Shown: one piece after another, positions 8,442 to 18,101 of the stretch | Numbering within the stretch: position 1 is the stretch's first letter | Layout: each line of letters begins with the position of its first letter | Source of the DNA: Pseudomonas atagonensis | GTDB lineage: Bacteria; Pseudomonadota; Gammaproteobacteria; Pseudomonadales; Pseudomonadaceae | Length of the DNA stretch: 64,000 nt | Assembly: GCF_011369485.1 (NCBI RefSeq) | Contig: NZ_VXCA01000027.1 | Coordinates: 62,001-126,000, forward strand | Reading direction: 5' to 3' | Made by a program: the position numbers and the translations under genes | The notes under the pieces: generated by a model | The model's database searches: none | The model's input: the letters and a program-made list of their open reading frames with translations, nothing else | What the model was told of the DNA's origin: nothing

Positions 8442-9653
8442 TTACTCAGCTCCCTGTACAGCGGAAAACAACGGCAGAATCACCTGCGCGCACGTGCCGC
8501 GCCCAACGCGCGAACGCAGCTGCAATTCTCCCTGATGCGCCCGCGCCACAGCCTTGACCACGGTCAGGCCGAGGCCGGTGCCGGTGACTTTGGTAGTGAA
8601 AAACGGCTCGCCGAGTCGCGCCAGCACGATCGGCTCAATCCCGCTGCCGCTGTCACTGACGCACAGGCGCAACGTGTTATCGCGGGTGTAGCAATGCACT
8701 TTCAGGCGCACGTTGCCTGAACTGGCCTGAATCGCGTTTTCGATCAAATTGAGAATGGCCCCGACCAGCGTGTCGCGATTGCACAGCAACTCGCCGGCGT
8801 GACTGTCGCACTGCCAGCGGATCGGCAGATCCTGCACATGGGTCAGCGCGGCAGCCTGAAGCGACTGCATCAAGGCATTGGGCGTGAGGCGATCGGTCAG
8901 CGGCAATTCACCGCGGGCAAACACCAGCATGTCGCGCACTTGATGCTCCAGTTCGTGCAGGCGCTCTTTCAACCGACCGGCAAAGCGCTGCTGCGTGGCG
9001 ACCGGCAGTTCCTGCTCAGTCAAATGACTGGCGTAGAGCAGCGCAGCCGACAGTGGTGTACGAATCTGATGGGCCAGCGAAGCGACCATGCGCCCCAGAG
9101 AAGACAAGCGTTCGTGACGAGCCAGTTGATCCTGCAGATGACGGGTTTCTGTCAGGTCATTGAGCAGCACCAACTGCCCCGGCTCGGCGTCCAGCGAGCG
9201 GGTCGCAATCGACAGCCGTCGACCGTTTTTCAGCGAGATTTCGTGACCATCGTCTTCGCGCGGAGCGAAGCAGCGGGCAATGACGTGGCGCCACAGTTCA
9301 CCTTCCAGCGGCAGGCCGAGCAGATCACTGGCGGCCGGATTGGCTTCACGGACAATGCCGTGGCCGTCGATCACAATGACGCCACCGGGCAGCAAATCAA
9401 GGAGGTTTTGCAGACGATTGGCCAGACGCTCTTTTTCCGCCAGTTCCTGCATGCGCTGGGCACTGACCACGGCCAGCTCACCCTTGAGCTCGGTGACCCG
9501 CGCTTCGAGCATGCTGTAGGAATCGGTCAACTGACTGGACATCTGATTGAACAGCGCGAACGCCTGCTCAAGACCCTGTCGGCTTGCCTGCTCTACGGAG
9601 GACGATTGCCCCTCGGGACTGGAGGCAGAGGAGATCTGGGCGGCTTGGGGCAT
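8442..9653 (-). CDS. fleS: Flagellar sensor histidine kinase FleS
   Basis: This 403-residue protein has no evident transmembrane helix. An N-terminal coiled-coil region is followed by a PAS domain (about residues 85-165). The dimerisation/phosphoacceptor region has the H-box SLAHQIRTPLSA, and the HATPase domain has the N box (LIENAIQAS) and the G boxes DSGSGI and GTGLGL. FleS is a cytoplasmic kinase that phosphorylates FleR. It is transcribed from its own sigma54-type promoter at 9706-9723. Confidence 0.95.
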   Translation of the reverse strand: MPQAAQISSASSPEGQSSSVEQASRQGLEQAFALFNQMSSQLTDSYSMLEARVTELKGELAVVSAQRMQELAEKERLANRLQNLLDLLPGGVIVIDGHGIVREANPAASDLLGLPLEGELWRHVIARCFAPREDDGHEISLKNGRRLSIATRSLDAEPGQLVLLNDLTETRHLQDQLARHERLSSLGRMVASLAHQIRTPLSAALLYASHLTEQELPVATQQRFAGRLKERLHELEHQVRDMLVFARGELPLTDRLTPNALMQSLQAAALTHVQDLPIRWQCDSHAGELLCNRDTLVGAILNLIENAIQASSGNVRLKVHCYTRDNTLRLCVSDSGSGIEPIVLARLGEPFFTTKVTGTGLGLTVVKAVARAHQGELQLRSRVGRGTCAQVILPLFSAVQGAE

Positions 9654-9705
9654 TGTGCTCTCTCGCTTGGCTGACCGTCAGTTAAACGGAACGTTGCGAG
9701 GGATG

Positions 9706-9723
9706 TAGCAATACCCGTGCCTA
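9706..9723 (-). promoter_or_regulatory. Sigma54 (RpoN) promoter of fleSR
   Basis: On the minus strand the site reads TAGGCACGGGTATTGCTA. The -24 GG and -12 GC are 10 bases apart, and GGCACG-N4-TTGCT matches the RpoN consensus closely. It sits about 55-70 bases before fleS and directly abuts the terminator that ends fleQ, so the two transcription units are tightly packed but separate. Confidence 0.85.
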
Positions 9724-9752
9724 AAAAAAACTGCTTATAAATGAAGCAGTTG
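9722..9752 (-). terminator. Rho-independent terminator of fleQ
   Basis: On the minus strand an AACTGCTT stem with an ATTTAT-type loop pairs with AAGCAGTT and is followed by a run of T residues. It begins about 12 bases after the fleQ stop codon. Confidence 0.88.
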
Positions 9753-9763
9753 AAAAACAGGCG

Positions 9764-11239
<1,476 letters not shown>

Positions 11240-11411
11240 GCAATAGCAACTTCCCTAGTCAACTCAATGCCCGAAAAATGGGGCAAGCGAGACGCTTGCA
11301 GGACACCATGTGCCTGTAGACGCCTGAAATCTCAAATCAGCCACTAGTTAAGTCAAAAAACCGTGCACAGTCAAATTTATGGCGCACATGTCTGGATTAA
11401 CTGGGGGTTAA

Positions 11412-11708
11412 TTAACCAAACAGATGGTAAACCTTTGCCGCGTTCTGCGCTTGGGTGATCTGCGACATCTCATCGACTATCGCCTGGCGCTCACCGGTCG
11501 CTGCATCCAGCAACTGTTTGTACACCCCGAGCAATTCCTCAAGGTTGTCGCGCAACGCGGCCTCGTCCACCGAAGCTTCACTCAAGACATCTTCCATGCA
11601 GGAACGGCAAGCCATATCCAGCTCGCTGATCGCTTCCCAGTTGCGCTCGGCCAGAGCACCGACCAGAGCCTCGCGGGTTTCTTCGATTCGCTGCAATACA
11701 AGACTCAT
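11412..11708 (-). CDS. fliT: Flagellar protein FliT-like
   Basis: I chose the ATG at 11708 (98 residues, MSLVLQRIEETREAL) because AAGGAGAT lies just upstream at good spacing; an upstream extension would run into fliS. The protein is small, acidic and helical, with two Cys in ACRSCMED. In Pseudomonas the gene after fliS takes the FliT place, acting as export chaperone for the cap protein FliD. Sequence similarity within this family is weak, so the call leans on position after fliD-fliS and on size. Confidence 0.8.
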   Translation of the reverse strand: MSLVLQRIEETREALVGALAERNWEAISELDMACRSCMEDVLSEASVDEAALRDNLEELLGVYKQLLDAATGERQAIVDEMSQITQAQNAAKVYHLFG

Positions 11709-11718
11709 GGTGATCTCC

Positions 11719-12117
11719 TTAAAACTGTGGAGCCGGTACCGGACTGATGGCATCCCAGCCATCCTTGACCGTGCGCAGCAGGTCAGCGACTTCGTCGAGG
11801 ATCTTCGGATCGGTCTTGGCGTTGGCTTCGGTCAGACGCTTCATCATGTATTCGTAGAGATTGGCCAGCTCACCGACCTCGCCCGAACGATTGTCCAGAT
11901 CCAGCCCCTCGAGCAGACCACCGATGATGCCGATGGCCTTACCAATCAGGATGCCCTTGTTCGGGATGTCCTTGCGCTCCATGGCGCCTTTGGCCTGGGC
12001 AATACGGTCGAGGCCGCCTTCCATCAGCATCTGTACCAGACGGTGCGGGCTGGCTTCGGAAGTCTGGGCCTGAGCGCCAATCTTCTGGTATTGGCGAAGG
12101 GCTAACATCGGATTCAT
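11719..12117 (-). CDS. fliS: Flagellin export chaperone FliS
   Basis: The protein has 132 residues and is helical, with the family features QKIGAQAQTSEASPHRLVQM near the start and LANLYEYMMKRL in the middle. FliS binds the C-terminal disordered region of flagellin, prevents premature polymerisation and delivers it to the export gate. The start has GATGAGG upstream. The gene lies between fliD and fliT. Confidence 0.95.
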   Translation of the reverse strand: MNPMLALRQYQKIGAQAQTSEASPHRLVQMLMEGGLDRIAQAKGAMERKDIPNKGILIGKAIGIIGGLLEGLDLDNRSGEVGELANLYEYMMKRLTEANAKTDPKILDEVADLLRTVKDGWDAISPVPAPQF

Positions 12118-12194
12118 GTTCTACCTCATCAAAATTCTGTGGTTCGCATATCGAGTGTATCGACGACGCGTCAAAAAACTTTAGATTGAAATAC

Positions 12195-12234
12195 AAAAAG
12201 CCCGGAGCGTGGAAATACGCTGCCGGGCTTTTGG
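12195..12234. terminator. Bidirectional-looking hairpin between fliD and fliS
   Basis: AAAAAGCCCGG and CCGGGCTTTT form the stem, with an inner imperfect match (AGCGT/ACGCT) around GGAAAT. A-runs and T-runs flank both sides. It follows the fliD stop (12246) on the minus strand, so it may end or attenuate the fliD message before fliS. Confidence 0.75.
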
Positions 12235-12245
12235 CGTTTCAGGCC

Positions 12246-13676
12246 TTAGCCTTTCTGCTGAGCGGTCAACGCCTCGAACATCGACGTGATGTTGCTGGCG
12301 GTGGCTTTCAGCTTGCCGACCAAGGTGTCCATGTCATTGTACTTTTTGGTCAGTACAGCGGTCAGGGTCTCGACACGACGATCCAGTGCAGCCTGATCGT
12401 TGGTCAGTTTGGTCTTGGTCTTGTTCAGGCTGGTGGTGCGTTGATCAAGGATACCGCCGGTGGTGGAGAACGGGTTGATCGCTTTCTGCATGCGCTTGAG
12501 CAGACCGTTGTCGGAGCCCAGGTCGCCGACGAACATCTTCTGCACTTCGCCGCCCAGCTTCTTGTCGTTCATGGCCGCGGTGAACTTGGTGGTGTCGAAA
12601 TTGAGCGCACCGGTTTTCTGATCGGTGGTAATGCCCAACTGTGCCAGAACGGTCAGTTTGTCGCCCGACCCCGTCTGCGATAGCGGCTCGCGAATGGCCG
12701 ACAGGATCGAACGCGGCAATGCATCGCCGGTCAGTGCTGCGGCAACGGTCGGCTTGCCATCGTCATCGAGGGACGGCTTGGTCAGCGCAGTGATGCCGTT
12801 GGCCAGTGCATTGTAGGCGTCGACGAACTTCTGAATGGAAGCCTTCAGACCGTCGTTGTTGCTGGCCACGGTGACGGTGGACGTACCGGTCGCCACCAGG
12901 TTCAACGTCAGGCCGGAAACAGCCTTGTCGACCGTGTTGCTCTTGCTGGTCAGGGCCATACCGTCAATGGTGAACTCGGCATCGATCGCCAGCGCACCGA
13001 TGGAACCTGCGGAGGTCGCCGTCATCGGAGAGCCGCTGGTACCAATCACGGTGCCGCCGTTGATGGTCAATTCCGGAATGCCGCTGACGGAGATGTCGGA
13101 ACCGGCACCCGTGGTGGTCGAACCGAGCACCAGACGCGAACCGAAGGAGTCAGTCACGATGTTGGCGCTGATGCCTGCACCCTTGAGCTTGTCATCGGCG
13201 TTGATCGAGTCACGCACCGATTGCAATGTGGCACCGGCCTTGATGTCGAGGTTGTAGGAGCCGGTGCCTTGCTTGATGGTCAGCGTGCCCGCTGAAATCG
13301 CGCTGGTGTTACCACCGGCGAACGCGGCGCTGGCGACCTTCGAGGAGGTGGCAAGCTTGCCTACATTCACCACGTAATTTCCGTTCACCGCCGTGTTGCT
13401 GGCAGTGGCGCCGAGGATCTTGGGATCGGAGGAGGTCGCTGCAAAACCCGGAAACTGCGGATTGGAGATGCTGCCCAAGTCGGTCAAGGTCTGAGTAAAC
13501 GCCGACATCAACGACTTCAAGGTACCGATACCGGAAATGCTTGCGGTGTTGGTCGCAGTCCCACGGTCGATCTGACCTTGCTTGGCCGCTTTGTCAGCGT
13601 TTACCAGGGCTTTGACGATAGCACCGGTATCAAGGCCGGAGCCTAAACCCGTGCCCGGTAGAATTGGACTTGCCAT
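12246..13676 (-). CDS. fliD: Flagellar filament cap protein FliD
   Basis: This 476-residue protein has the conserved FliD N-terminal region (SPILPGTGLGSGLDTGAIV) and a C-terminal coiled coil; the centre is Ser/Thr/Gly-rich and variable. FliD caps the growing filament and helps fold flagellin at the tip; in pseudomonads it can also act as an adhesin for mucin. It is preceded by AAGGGAG and by a sigma54-like site at 13740-13754. A hairpin separates it from fliS. Confidence 0.96.
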   Translation of the reverse strand: MASPILPGTGLGSGLDTGAIVKALVNADKAAKQGQIDRGTATNTASISGIGTLKSLMSAFTQTLTDLGSISNPQFPGFAATSSDPKILGATASNTAVNGNYVVNVGKLATSSKVASAAFAGGNTSAISAGTLTIKQGTGSYNLDIKAGATLQSVRDSINADDKLKGAGISANIVTDSFGSRLVLGSTTTGAGSDISVSGIPELTINGGTVIGTSGSPMTATSAGSIGALAIDAEFTIDGMALTSKSNTVDKAVSGLTLNLVATGTSTVTVASNNDGLKASIQKFVDAYNALANGITALTKPSLDDDGKPTVAAALTGDALPRSILSAIREPLSQTGSGDKLTVLAQLGITTDQKTGALNFDTTKFTAAMNDKKLGGEVQKMFVGDLGSDNGLLKRMQKAINPFSTTGGILDQRTTSLNKTKTKLTNDQAALDRRVETLTAVLTKKYNDMDTLVGKLKATASNITSMFEALTAQQKG

Positions 13677-13739
13677 GCGGAACTCCCTTCAGTGTGTCGC
13701 CGGTCTTTTGACCACTACAACGCCCAAAAGAACATAGCA

Positions 13740-13754
13740 ACAAAATTCGTGCCA
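13740..13754 (-). promoter_or_regulatory. Probable sigma54 promoter of fliD
   Basis: The minus strand reads TGGCACGAATTTTGT. The -24 half (TGGCACG) is perfect, and the -12 half is TTGT in place of TTGC at the right spacing. The site lies about 65 bases before fliD, in the gap after flaG, matching the known RpoN dependence of fliDST in Pseudomonas. Confidence 0.6.
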
Positions 13755-13758
13755 GCTG

Positions 13759-14124
13759 TCAGACTTTTGCGCTGAACAACAGGCTGCTTGCATCATTCAA
13801 ACTGTTTGCCAGTTTCAGCACTTCTTCGTTGGGGATCTGACGGATCACCTCACCGGATTCGCTGGCAATCACTTTGACCACTACTTTGCCTGAAGGCTCA
13901 TCAATCGAGAACTCCAGGTTGCGCTTGACCGACTGCACAAACTTTTCGATTTCCTGGACGGCCATCTTCAGTTTTTCCTGCTCGGTCTGATCGCTTTTGC
14001 TTTCTTCCTTGACGGCAGCCACCGGGGCAACCACCGGGCGAGGCTTCTCCGCAGGCTTGTCGGCAACAGTCGTCGCCTGCTTCGCCGCAGGATAAGACAA
14101 GTTCAGCTTGGCGCTCATATCCAT
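13759..14124 (-). CDS. flaG: Flagellar protein FlaG
   Basis: From the ATG at 14124 (MDMSAKLNLSYPAAK) the product is about 121 residues; ATG at 14130 and GTG at 14133 are alternatives, and the AGAGG at 14134-14138 spaces best with 14124. The N-terminal half is low complexity (Ala, Lys, Pro, Val). The C-terminal half is the conserved FlaG domain (SIDEPSGKVVVKVIASESGEVIRQIP, given here only as a region near residues 68-93). FlaG influences filament length in Pseudomonas and Vibrio. It lies between fliC and fliD, the standard polar-flagellum order. Confidence 0.9.
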   Translation of the reverse strand: MDMSAKLNLSYPAAKQATTVADKPAEKPRPVVAPVAAVKEESKSDQTEQEKLKMAVQEIEKFVQSVKRNLEFSIDEPSGKVVVKVIASESGEVIRQIPNEEVLKLANSLNDASSLLFSAKV

Positions 14125-14198
14125 GTCCATCACCTCTTAAAAAAGTAAAAAGCGAGAGAGCGCGACAAGCGCACTCCCCCGCCAAAACTCATCAGCTA

Positions 14199-15050
14199 TT
14201 ACTGAAGCAGTTTCAGTACAGCGGATGGCAGTTGGTTGGCCTGGGCCAGAACTGCGGTGGAAGCTTGTTGCAGAGTTTGTTGCTTGGTCAGCTGTGCAGT
14301 TTCAGCAGCGAAGTCGGTATCTTGTACGCGACCCAGTGCAGCACTGGCGTTTTCGTTGATGTTCTGCAGGTTGGAGATAGTGCTGGTCAGACGGTTCTGA
14401 GCAGCACCGAGGTCCGCACGGCTGGTGTTGATGGTTTTCAGAGCTTTGTCGATCGCGTCGATTGCAGCTTTGGTGCTGGCTTCAGCAGTGGTGCTGTCAG
14501 TACCGGTAACAGCGATGGTGGCCGAACCTACGCTCAGAGTAGCAGCGTCGAAGCCGCTGTTCAGAGTGATGGTGATCTGGTTGGTAGCACCGGTGTTGGA
14601 ACCGACCTGGAAGGTCATGGTGCCAGCAGTACCGTCGATCAGGTTTTTGCCGTTCAGGTTGGTCGACTTGGCGATACGAGTCAGCTCGTCCGACATGGTC
14701 GCGAATTCTTTGTTCAGAGCAGCACGGTCGTCGGTGCCGTTCGAGTCGTTTCGAGCTTGAACAGCCAGTTCACGCATACGCTGCAGAATGTTGGTCGATT
14801 CTTGCATCGCGCCTTCAGCGGTCTGAGCGATCGAGATACCGTCGTTGGCGTTTTTGATCGCCATGGTCTGACCACGGATCTGCGAAGTCATACGGGTAGC
14901 GATTTGCAGGCCGGCGGCGTCGTCTTTAGCGCTGTTGATTTTCAGGCCGGAGGACAGACGGGTCATCGAAGTCGACAGAGCGTCGGAAGCACGGTTCAGG
15001 TTTTTCTGAACGTTCAACGATGTGACGTTAGTGTTTACTGTTAAAGCCAT
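14199..15050 (-). CDS. fliC: Flagellin FliC
   Basis: The product has 283 residues. The N-terminal D0/D1 region (starting MALTVNTNVTSLNVQKNL) and the C-terminal D1/D0 region (ending in PSAVLKLLQ) are typical; the central variable domain is short and rich in Ser, Thr and Ala, leaving many possible O-glycosylation sites. P. fluorescens group flagellins of this small size are known. A strong ribosome site (GAGGAA) and a sigma28-type promoter precede the gene. Codon use is highly biased, as expected for a very abundant protein. The next genes downstream of its promoter form a flagellin glycosylation island. Confidence 0.97.
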   Translation of the reverse strand: MALTVNTNVTSLNVQKNLNRASDALSTSMTRLSSGLKINSAKDDAAGLQIATRMTSQIRGQTMAIKNANDGISIAQTAEGAMQESTNILQRMRELAVQARNDSNGTDDRAALNKEFATMSDELTRIAKSTNLNGKNLIDGTAGTMTFQVGSNTGATNQITITLNSGFDAATLSVGSATIAVTGTDSTTAEASTKAAIDAIDKALKTINTSRADLGAAQNRLTSTISNLQNINENASAALGRVQDTDFAAETAQLTKQQTLQQASTAVLAQANQLPSAVLKLLQ

Positions 15051-15130
15051 GACGAATTCCTCGTTGGTTGGGTACTGCGGCTTCCGGCCCTGGCAACCGC
15101 CGGGTATGGCCTAGAGAACCTTCGTAATAG

Positions 15131-15157
15131 TTATCGTCGGGATTGGAACTTGCTTTA
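15131..15157 (-). promoter_or_regulatory. Sigma28 (FliA) promoter of fliC
   Basis: On the minus strand the -35 element is TAAAGCAA and the -10 element is GACGATAA, separated by 11 bases. The consensus is TAAAGTTT-N11-GCCGATAA. It lies about 80-107 bases before the fliC start, typical for flagellin. Confidence 0.88.
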
Positions 15158-15302
15158 GGGGATTTTCGAAAAAATTTGCCATCAGACGGCCACCCCTCGT
15201 AAATCAAGGACTTGGCGGCTACAGACGAACGAAAAAATGGCGTCAGGAATACGCCGGAAGCTCACGAGCGGGAGCCAGAACCGGCGCTGGAAGAGAAATT
15301 GT

Positions 15303-15566
15303 TTAAACGGACAGGGTGTCGCTGATCAACTGAGTCAATTCGTATTCGAGGTAGTCGGCCAGCGCCAGCCAGTTTTGCGCCTCCTGACACTCGAGCAGCA
15401 AAGCGAGGATTTGCAGCCATTGCCCCTGACGATTCATGTCAGCGCGATCAAACGACGGCTGCAGTGCGGCGGCCAGATCGATCATCGCCAACCCCGCCTC
15501 GACATCCCGCCCCAGCCGAAACAATGTCGCACACTGCTGTGCCTGACTGATAAACCCCTCACTCAT
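15303..15566 (-). CDS. Small conserved protein of the flagellin glycosylation locus
   Basis: This helical protein has 87 residues and no transmembrane segment or recognised domain; it contains two Leu-rich amphipathic helices (for example LQILALLLECQEAQNWLALA). Its ATG overlaps the stop of the Maf-type glycosyltransferase gene (ATGA), so the two are translationally coupled. It is the last gene of this unit before fliC. Function is unknown; the helical repeat-like character and position suggest a partner or chaperone of the glycosyltransferase or of flagellin. Confidence 0.75.
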   Translation of the reverse strand: MSEGFISQAQQCATLFRLGRDVEAGLAMIDLAAALQPSFDRADMNRQGQWLQILALLLECQEAQNWLALADYLEYELTQLISDTLSV

Positions 15567-16855
15567 ACCGCCAACTCCGGATGAAACGCAGTTCCGGCAA
15601 TCATTGCCCCGGCCCGACTGCTGTTATAGAAGCGCACCTGCGGATGCCCGGCGATGAAGCGCTCCAGTTCACACAGATAGCTGCGAAAGTTGAGCTGGGT
15701 CTTGATCCGCTGGCCGTGACCATCGAGCACCCAGTGCTTCGCCGCTACCAGTTGCGGCCCCAGCTCGCCGTCTCCCCACCCGGCATGGGTCTTGTCGCCC
15801 GGGAAGGCAAAGTCAGCGCCGAACAGAGTGATGTCCCCGGCGCCCATTTTCACCGCCAGATCCACTGCCGGGTGGATGACACTGCCGCCACCGTGCAGCT
15901 CGCCCTTGGCCAATTGCTGACGCATCGCCTGGTAAATCGGGCTTGGCGAATACGCCACATAGCGCGGGCCTTGCCACGCACCAAGCACCGCCGGGTCGAC
16001 CATGGGCATATACACCAGACGAATGGCGGCCGTATCGGCGGGCGGCAGGTGGCGCTCGGAAATACGCTGATCGATGGTGACCACAATATCGGGTCGAATC
16101 CCCTGCGCCAGCAATGGCCGGTACGCGGTGTCGACGCAAATGAACAGGGGTCGCTGTGGTTGCTCGCGAATCGCCCGCAGCGCCTGAAAATGGCTTTCGA
16201 GACTGGGTCCCGTCGCGATGACAAACACCGGCATGCCCGCGCACGAGCCGAACAGCTCGGCCACGTCTGCATCGCCGCGAACCAGAGCCTGGCTGGCCTG
16301 CAAGCGCTCGACAATCTCCGGCGAACGCGGATCGAACTCGCGATTATTGAACGTGAGGTGAGTTTCGCTGATCAGGCGGTCACGGATTTTCGCATTGTAA
16401 TCGTCGGCCAGCACCAGTTCCGACGGCAAGGCAAAGAATGGCAGGCAGATTTCCCCGCGATCACCGGCGTAGTGCAGTTGAATACGCGAGTCCGATAGCC
16501 ACGGTGTCTGATCAAGCAATTGCAACACCAGCGAGAATACTGCGCCGTTGAGAATGTGCACGTGCAGTTGCGCAAGTGCCGGACGTTGCAGCAATTCCAG
16601 TTGCAGATCGCCCAGACCGGTGCCGTAGACATGCAGCACTTCGTTGTCCGTCGGCAGGCTGGCGGCCTGTAACTGCGCTTCTCGCGTGCGGTCATGGCGA
16701 CTGGTCAGTTGAATGCCGTAGATGCTCAGGGTCGAGCCGAGCCCTTCGACCAGATCGGCCTGCAACGGGCGCGAGTCTTCAGTCAGCAGACGTGCCGCCA
16801 CCGCCGGCCAGCGCGTTTCGATGATCTGGGCATTGGCTTGAAAAAACTCGCTCAT
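15563..16855 (-). CDS. Maf-type motility-associated glycosyltransferase (DUF115)
   Basis: The protein has 430 residues. The central DUF115/MptE-like domain shows the motif VIATGPSLESHFQALR, the Asp-containing CVDTAYRPLL, and VTIDQRISERHL, and its later part includes DITLFGADFAFPGDKTHAGWG. Maf proteins of Campylobacter, Helicobacter and Aeromonas transfer nonulosonic acids (pseudaminic or legionaminic acid) to flagellin Ser/Thr residues in the cytoplasm. The complete pse gene set just upstream strongly suggests that CMP-pseudaminic acid is the donor here. The donor itself is an inference; the family call is firm. Confidence 0.88.
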   Translation of the reverse strand: MSEFFQANAQIIETRWPAVAARLLTEDSRPLQADLVEGLGSTLSIYGIQLTSRHDRTREAQLQAASLPTDNEVLHVYGTGLGDLQLELLQRPALAQLHVHILNGAVFSLVLQLLDQTPWLSDSRIQLHYAGDRGEICLPFFALPSELVLADDYNAKIRDRLISETHLTFNNREFDPRSPEIVERLQASQALVRGDADVAELFGSCAGMPVFVIATGPSLESHFQALRAIREQPQRPLFICVDTAYRPLLAQGIRPDIVVTIDQRISERHLPPADTAAIRLVYMPMVDPAVLGAWQGPRYVAYSPSPIYQAMRQQLAKGELHGGGSVIHPAVDLAVKMGAGDITLFGADFAFPGDKTHAGWGDGELGPQLVAAKHWVLDGHGQRIKTQLNFRSYLCELERFIAGHPQVRFYNSSRAGAMIAGTAFHPELAV

Positions 16856-16883
16856 GGCGCCTCGCGTTGCATCCGGGCAAAAA

Positions 16884-16920
16884 AATAGCGCTCAAGGTTA
16901 CACCTTGAGCGCTTTTTTGT
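16884..16920. terminator. Bidirectional terminator
   Basis: A perfect 11-base stem (GCGCTCAAGGT and ACCTTGAGCGC, loop TAC) is flanked by a run of A on the left and of T on the right. It follows the KAS III-like gene stop (16949) on the minus strand and separates that gene from the Maf-type gene. Confidence 0.88.
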
Positions 16921-16948
16921 GCCCGCGTTTTATGGACTACGGGACAAG

Positions 16949-17875
16949 TCAGGGACGGTAAATGATCGCCGAACCCCACGACAGACCGACACCAAAACCG
17001 CTGAGCGCCACACGTTGCCACTGCGAATCGAGCGCGTGTTTTTCCAGCAGCAGCGGAATGCTCGACGACACTGTGTTACCGGTTTCGACCATGTCCTTGA
17101 TGAACTTCTCCGGCTCGCCTTCGAAACGCCGGGCCACGGCATCGACAATCGCCGCACTGCCCTGGTGAATGCAGAAGGCATCGATGTCATCGGCCTTGAG
17201 GCCAGAGTCGTCGAGCAGTTCGTGCAGATGCGCCGGGACTTTCAACAGTGCAAAGTTGAACACCTGACGCCCGTTCATGAAGAACACACCGTCGGTTACT
17301 TTCAGATGCGGTGCGCCGGAACCGTCGGTGCCGAACTTGGCCTTGCCCAGCGCCCAGACCGGGTCTTCGCCCATCCAGGTGGCAGTGGCGGCATCGCCAA
17401 ACAGCATGGTGGTGTTGCGGTCTTCCGGGTCGACGATCTTCGAATAAGGATCAGCGGTGATCAGCAGGCCGTTCTTCAGGCCGGCGGCTTCCATGAAGCC
17501 TTTGATTGCGTAGATGCCGTAAACGTAGCCCGAGCAGCCGAGCGAGATGTCGAACGCGGCAACATTGGTTGGCAAACCGAGTTTGTCCTGAACGATGGCG
17601 GCAGTGTGCGGCAAGCCTTCTTCATCACCGTTCTGGGTGACGACGATCAGCGCATCGATGGATTCACGCTTGAGTTGCGGATTGCTGGCGAACAGCGCAT
17701 TGGCCGCTTCCACACACAGATCGGAAGTTTCTTGATCAGCGTCTTTGCGCGGCAGAAACGCCGAGCCGATTTTGCCAAGGATGAATTCTTCATCCTTTTC
17801 GAATTTTGCACCTTGTGCGTAATTGTCCACGCCGGCTACAGGAACGTAGCTCGCAATGCTTTTTATGCCAATCAT
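16949..17875 (-). CDS. Ketoacyl-ACP synthase III-like protein of the glycosylation island
   Basis: I start at the ATG at 17875 (MIGIKSIASYVPVAG, 308 residues), with GGAAG upstream; a longer frame exists, but its extra N terminus does not look like FabH. The catalytic triad of KAS III is present: Cys114 (SLGCSGYVYG), His237 (CIHQGS) and Asn267 (ETGNTVSS). FabH enzymes condense acyl-CoA with malonyl-ACP. Homologues sit in flagellin glycosylation islands of Pseudomonas syringae (the third gene with fgt1 and fgt2). There they may supply a short 3-hydroxyacyl group for an N-acylated sugar. It is not the housekeeping fabH, whose neighbours would be fatty acid genes. The substrate is not predictable from sequence. 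Confidence 0.85.
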   Translation of the reverse strand: MIGIKSIASYVPVAGVDNYAQGAKFEKDEEFILGKIGSAFLPRKDADQETSDLCVEAANALFASNPQLKRESIDALIVVTQNGDEEGLPHTAAIVQDKLGLPTNVAAFDISLGCSGYVYGIYAIKGFMEAAGLKNGLLITADPYSKIVDPEDRNTTMLFGDAATATWMGEDPVWALGKAKFGTDGSGAPHLKVTDGVFFMNGRQVFNFALLKVPAHLHELLDDSGLKADDIDAFCIHQGSAAIVDAVARRFEGEPEKFIKDMVETGNTVSSSIPLLLEKHALDSQWQRVALSGFGVGLSWGSAIIYRP

Positions 17876-18101
17876 TACGGCTTCCCAATAAAAAACAGCC
17901 CAAGACCACCGCTCGCAAGGATTCGAGGGGCGCCGACAAACAGAAAACGGCCGCCACAACGGGCAGCCACGGGGAGCGCAAAGGGCTATCACTGGAACCG
18001 ATAACGGGCCAGGCGCCATCTCCCCGACAAATACAATACAGTGAAGATGCGCGTTATGACTCGCAGGTCACGCTATTTTGCCGAATCGGTTGCAGATCGG
18101 G

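Noticed and set aside
11406..11417. Palindrome GGTTAATTAACC at the fliT stop
   Set aside because: Only 12 bases, no T-run, and it overlaps the stop codon; not enough to call a terminator or operator.
14232..15044. Plus-strand open frame opposite fliC
   Set aside because: Antisense of the highly biased flagellin codons; Val/Gly/Gln-rich with no motif.
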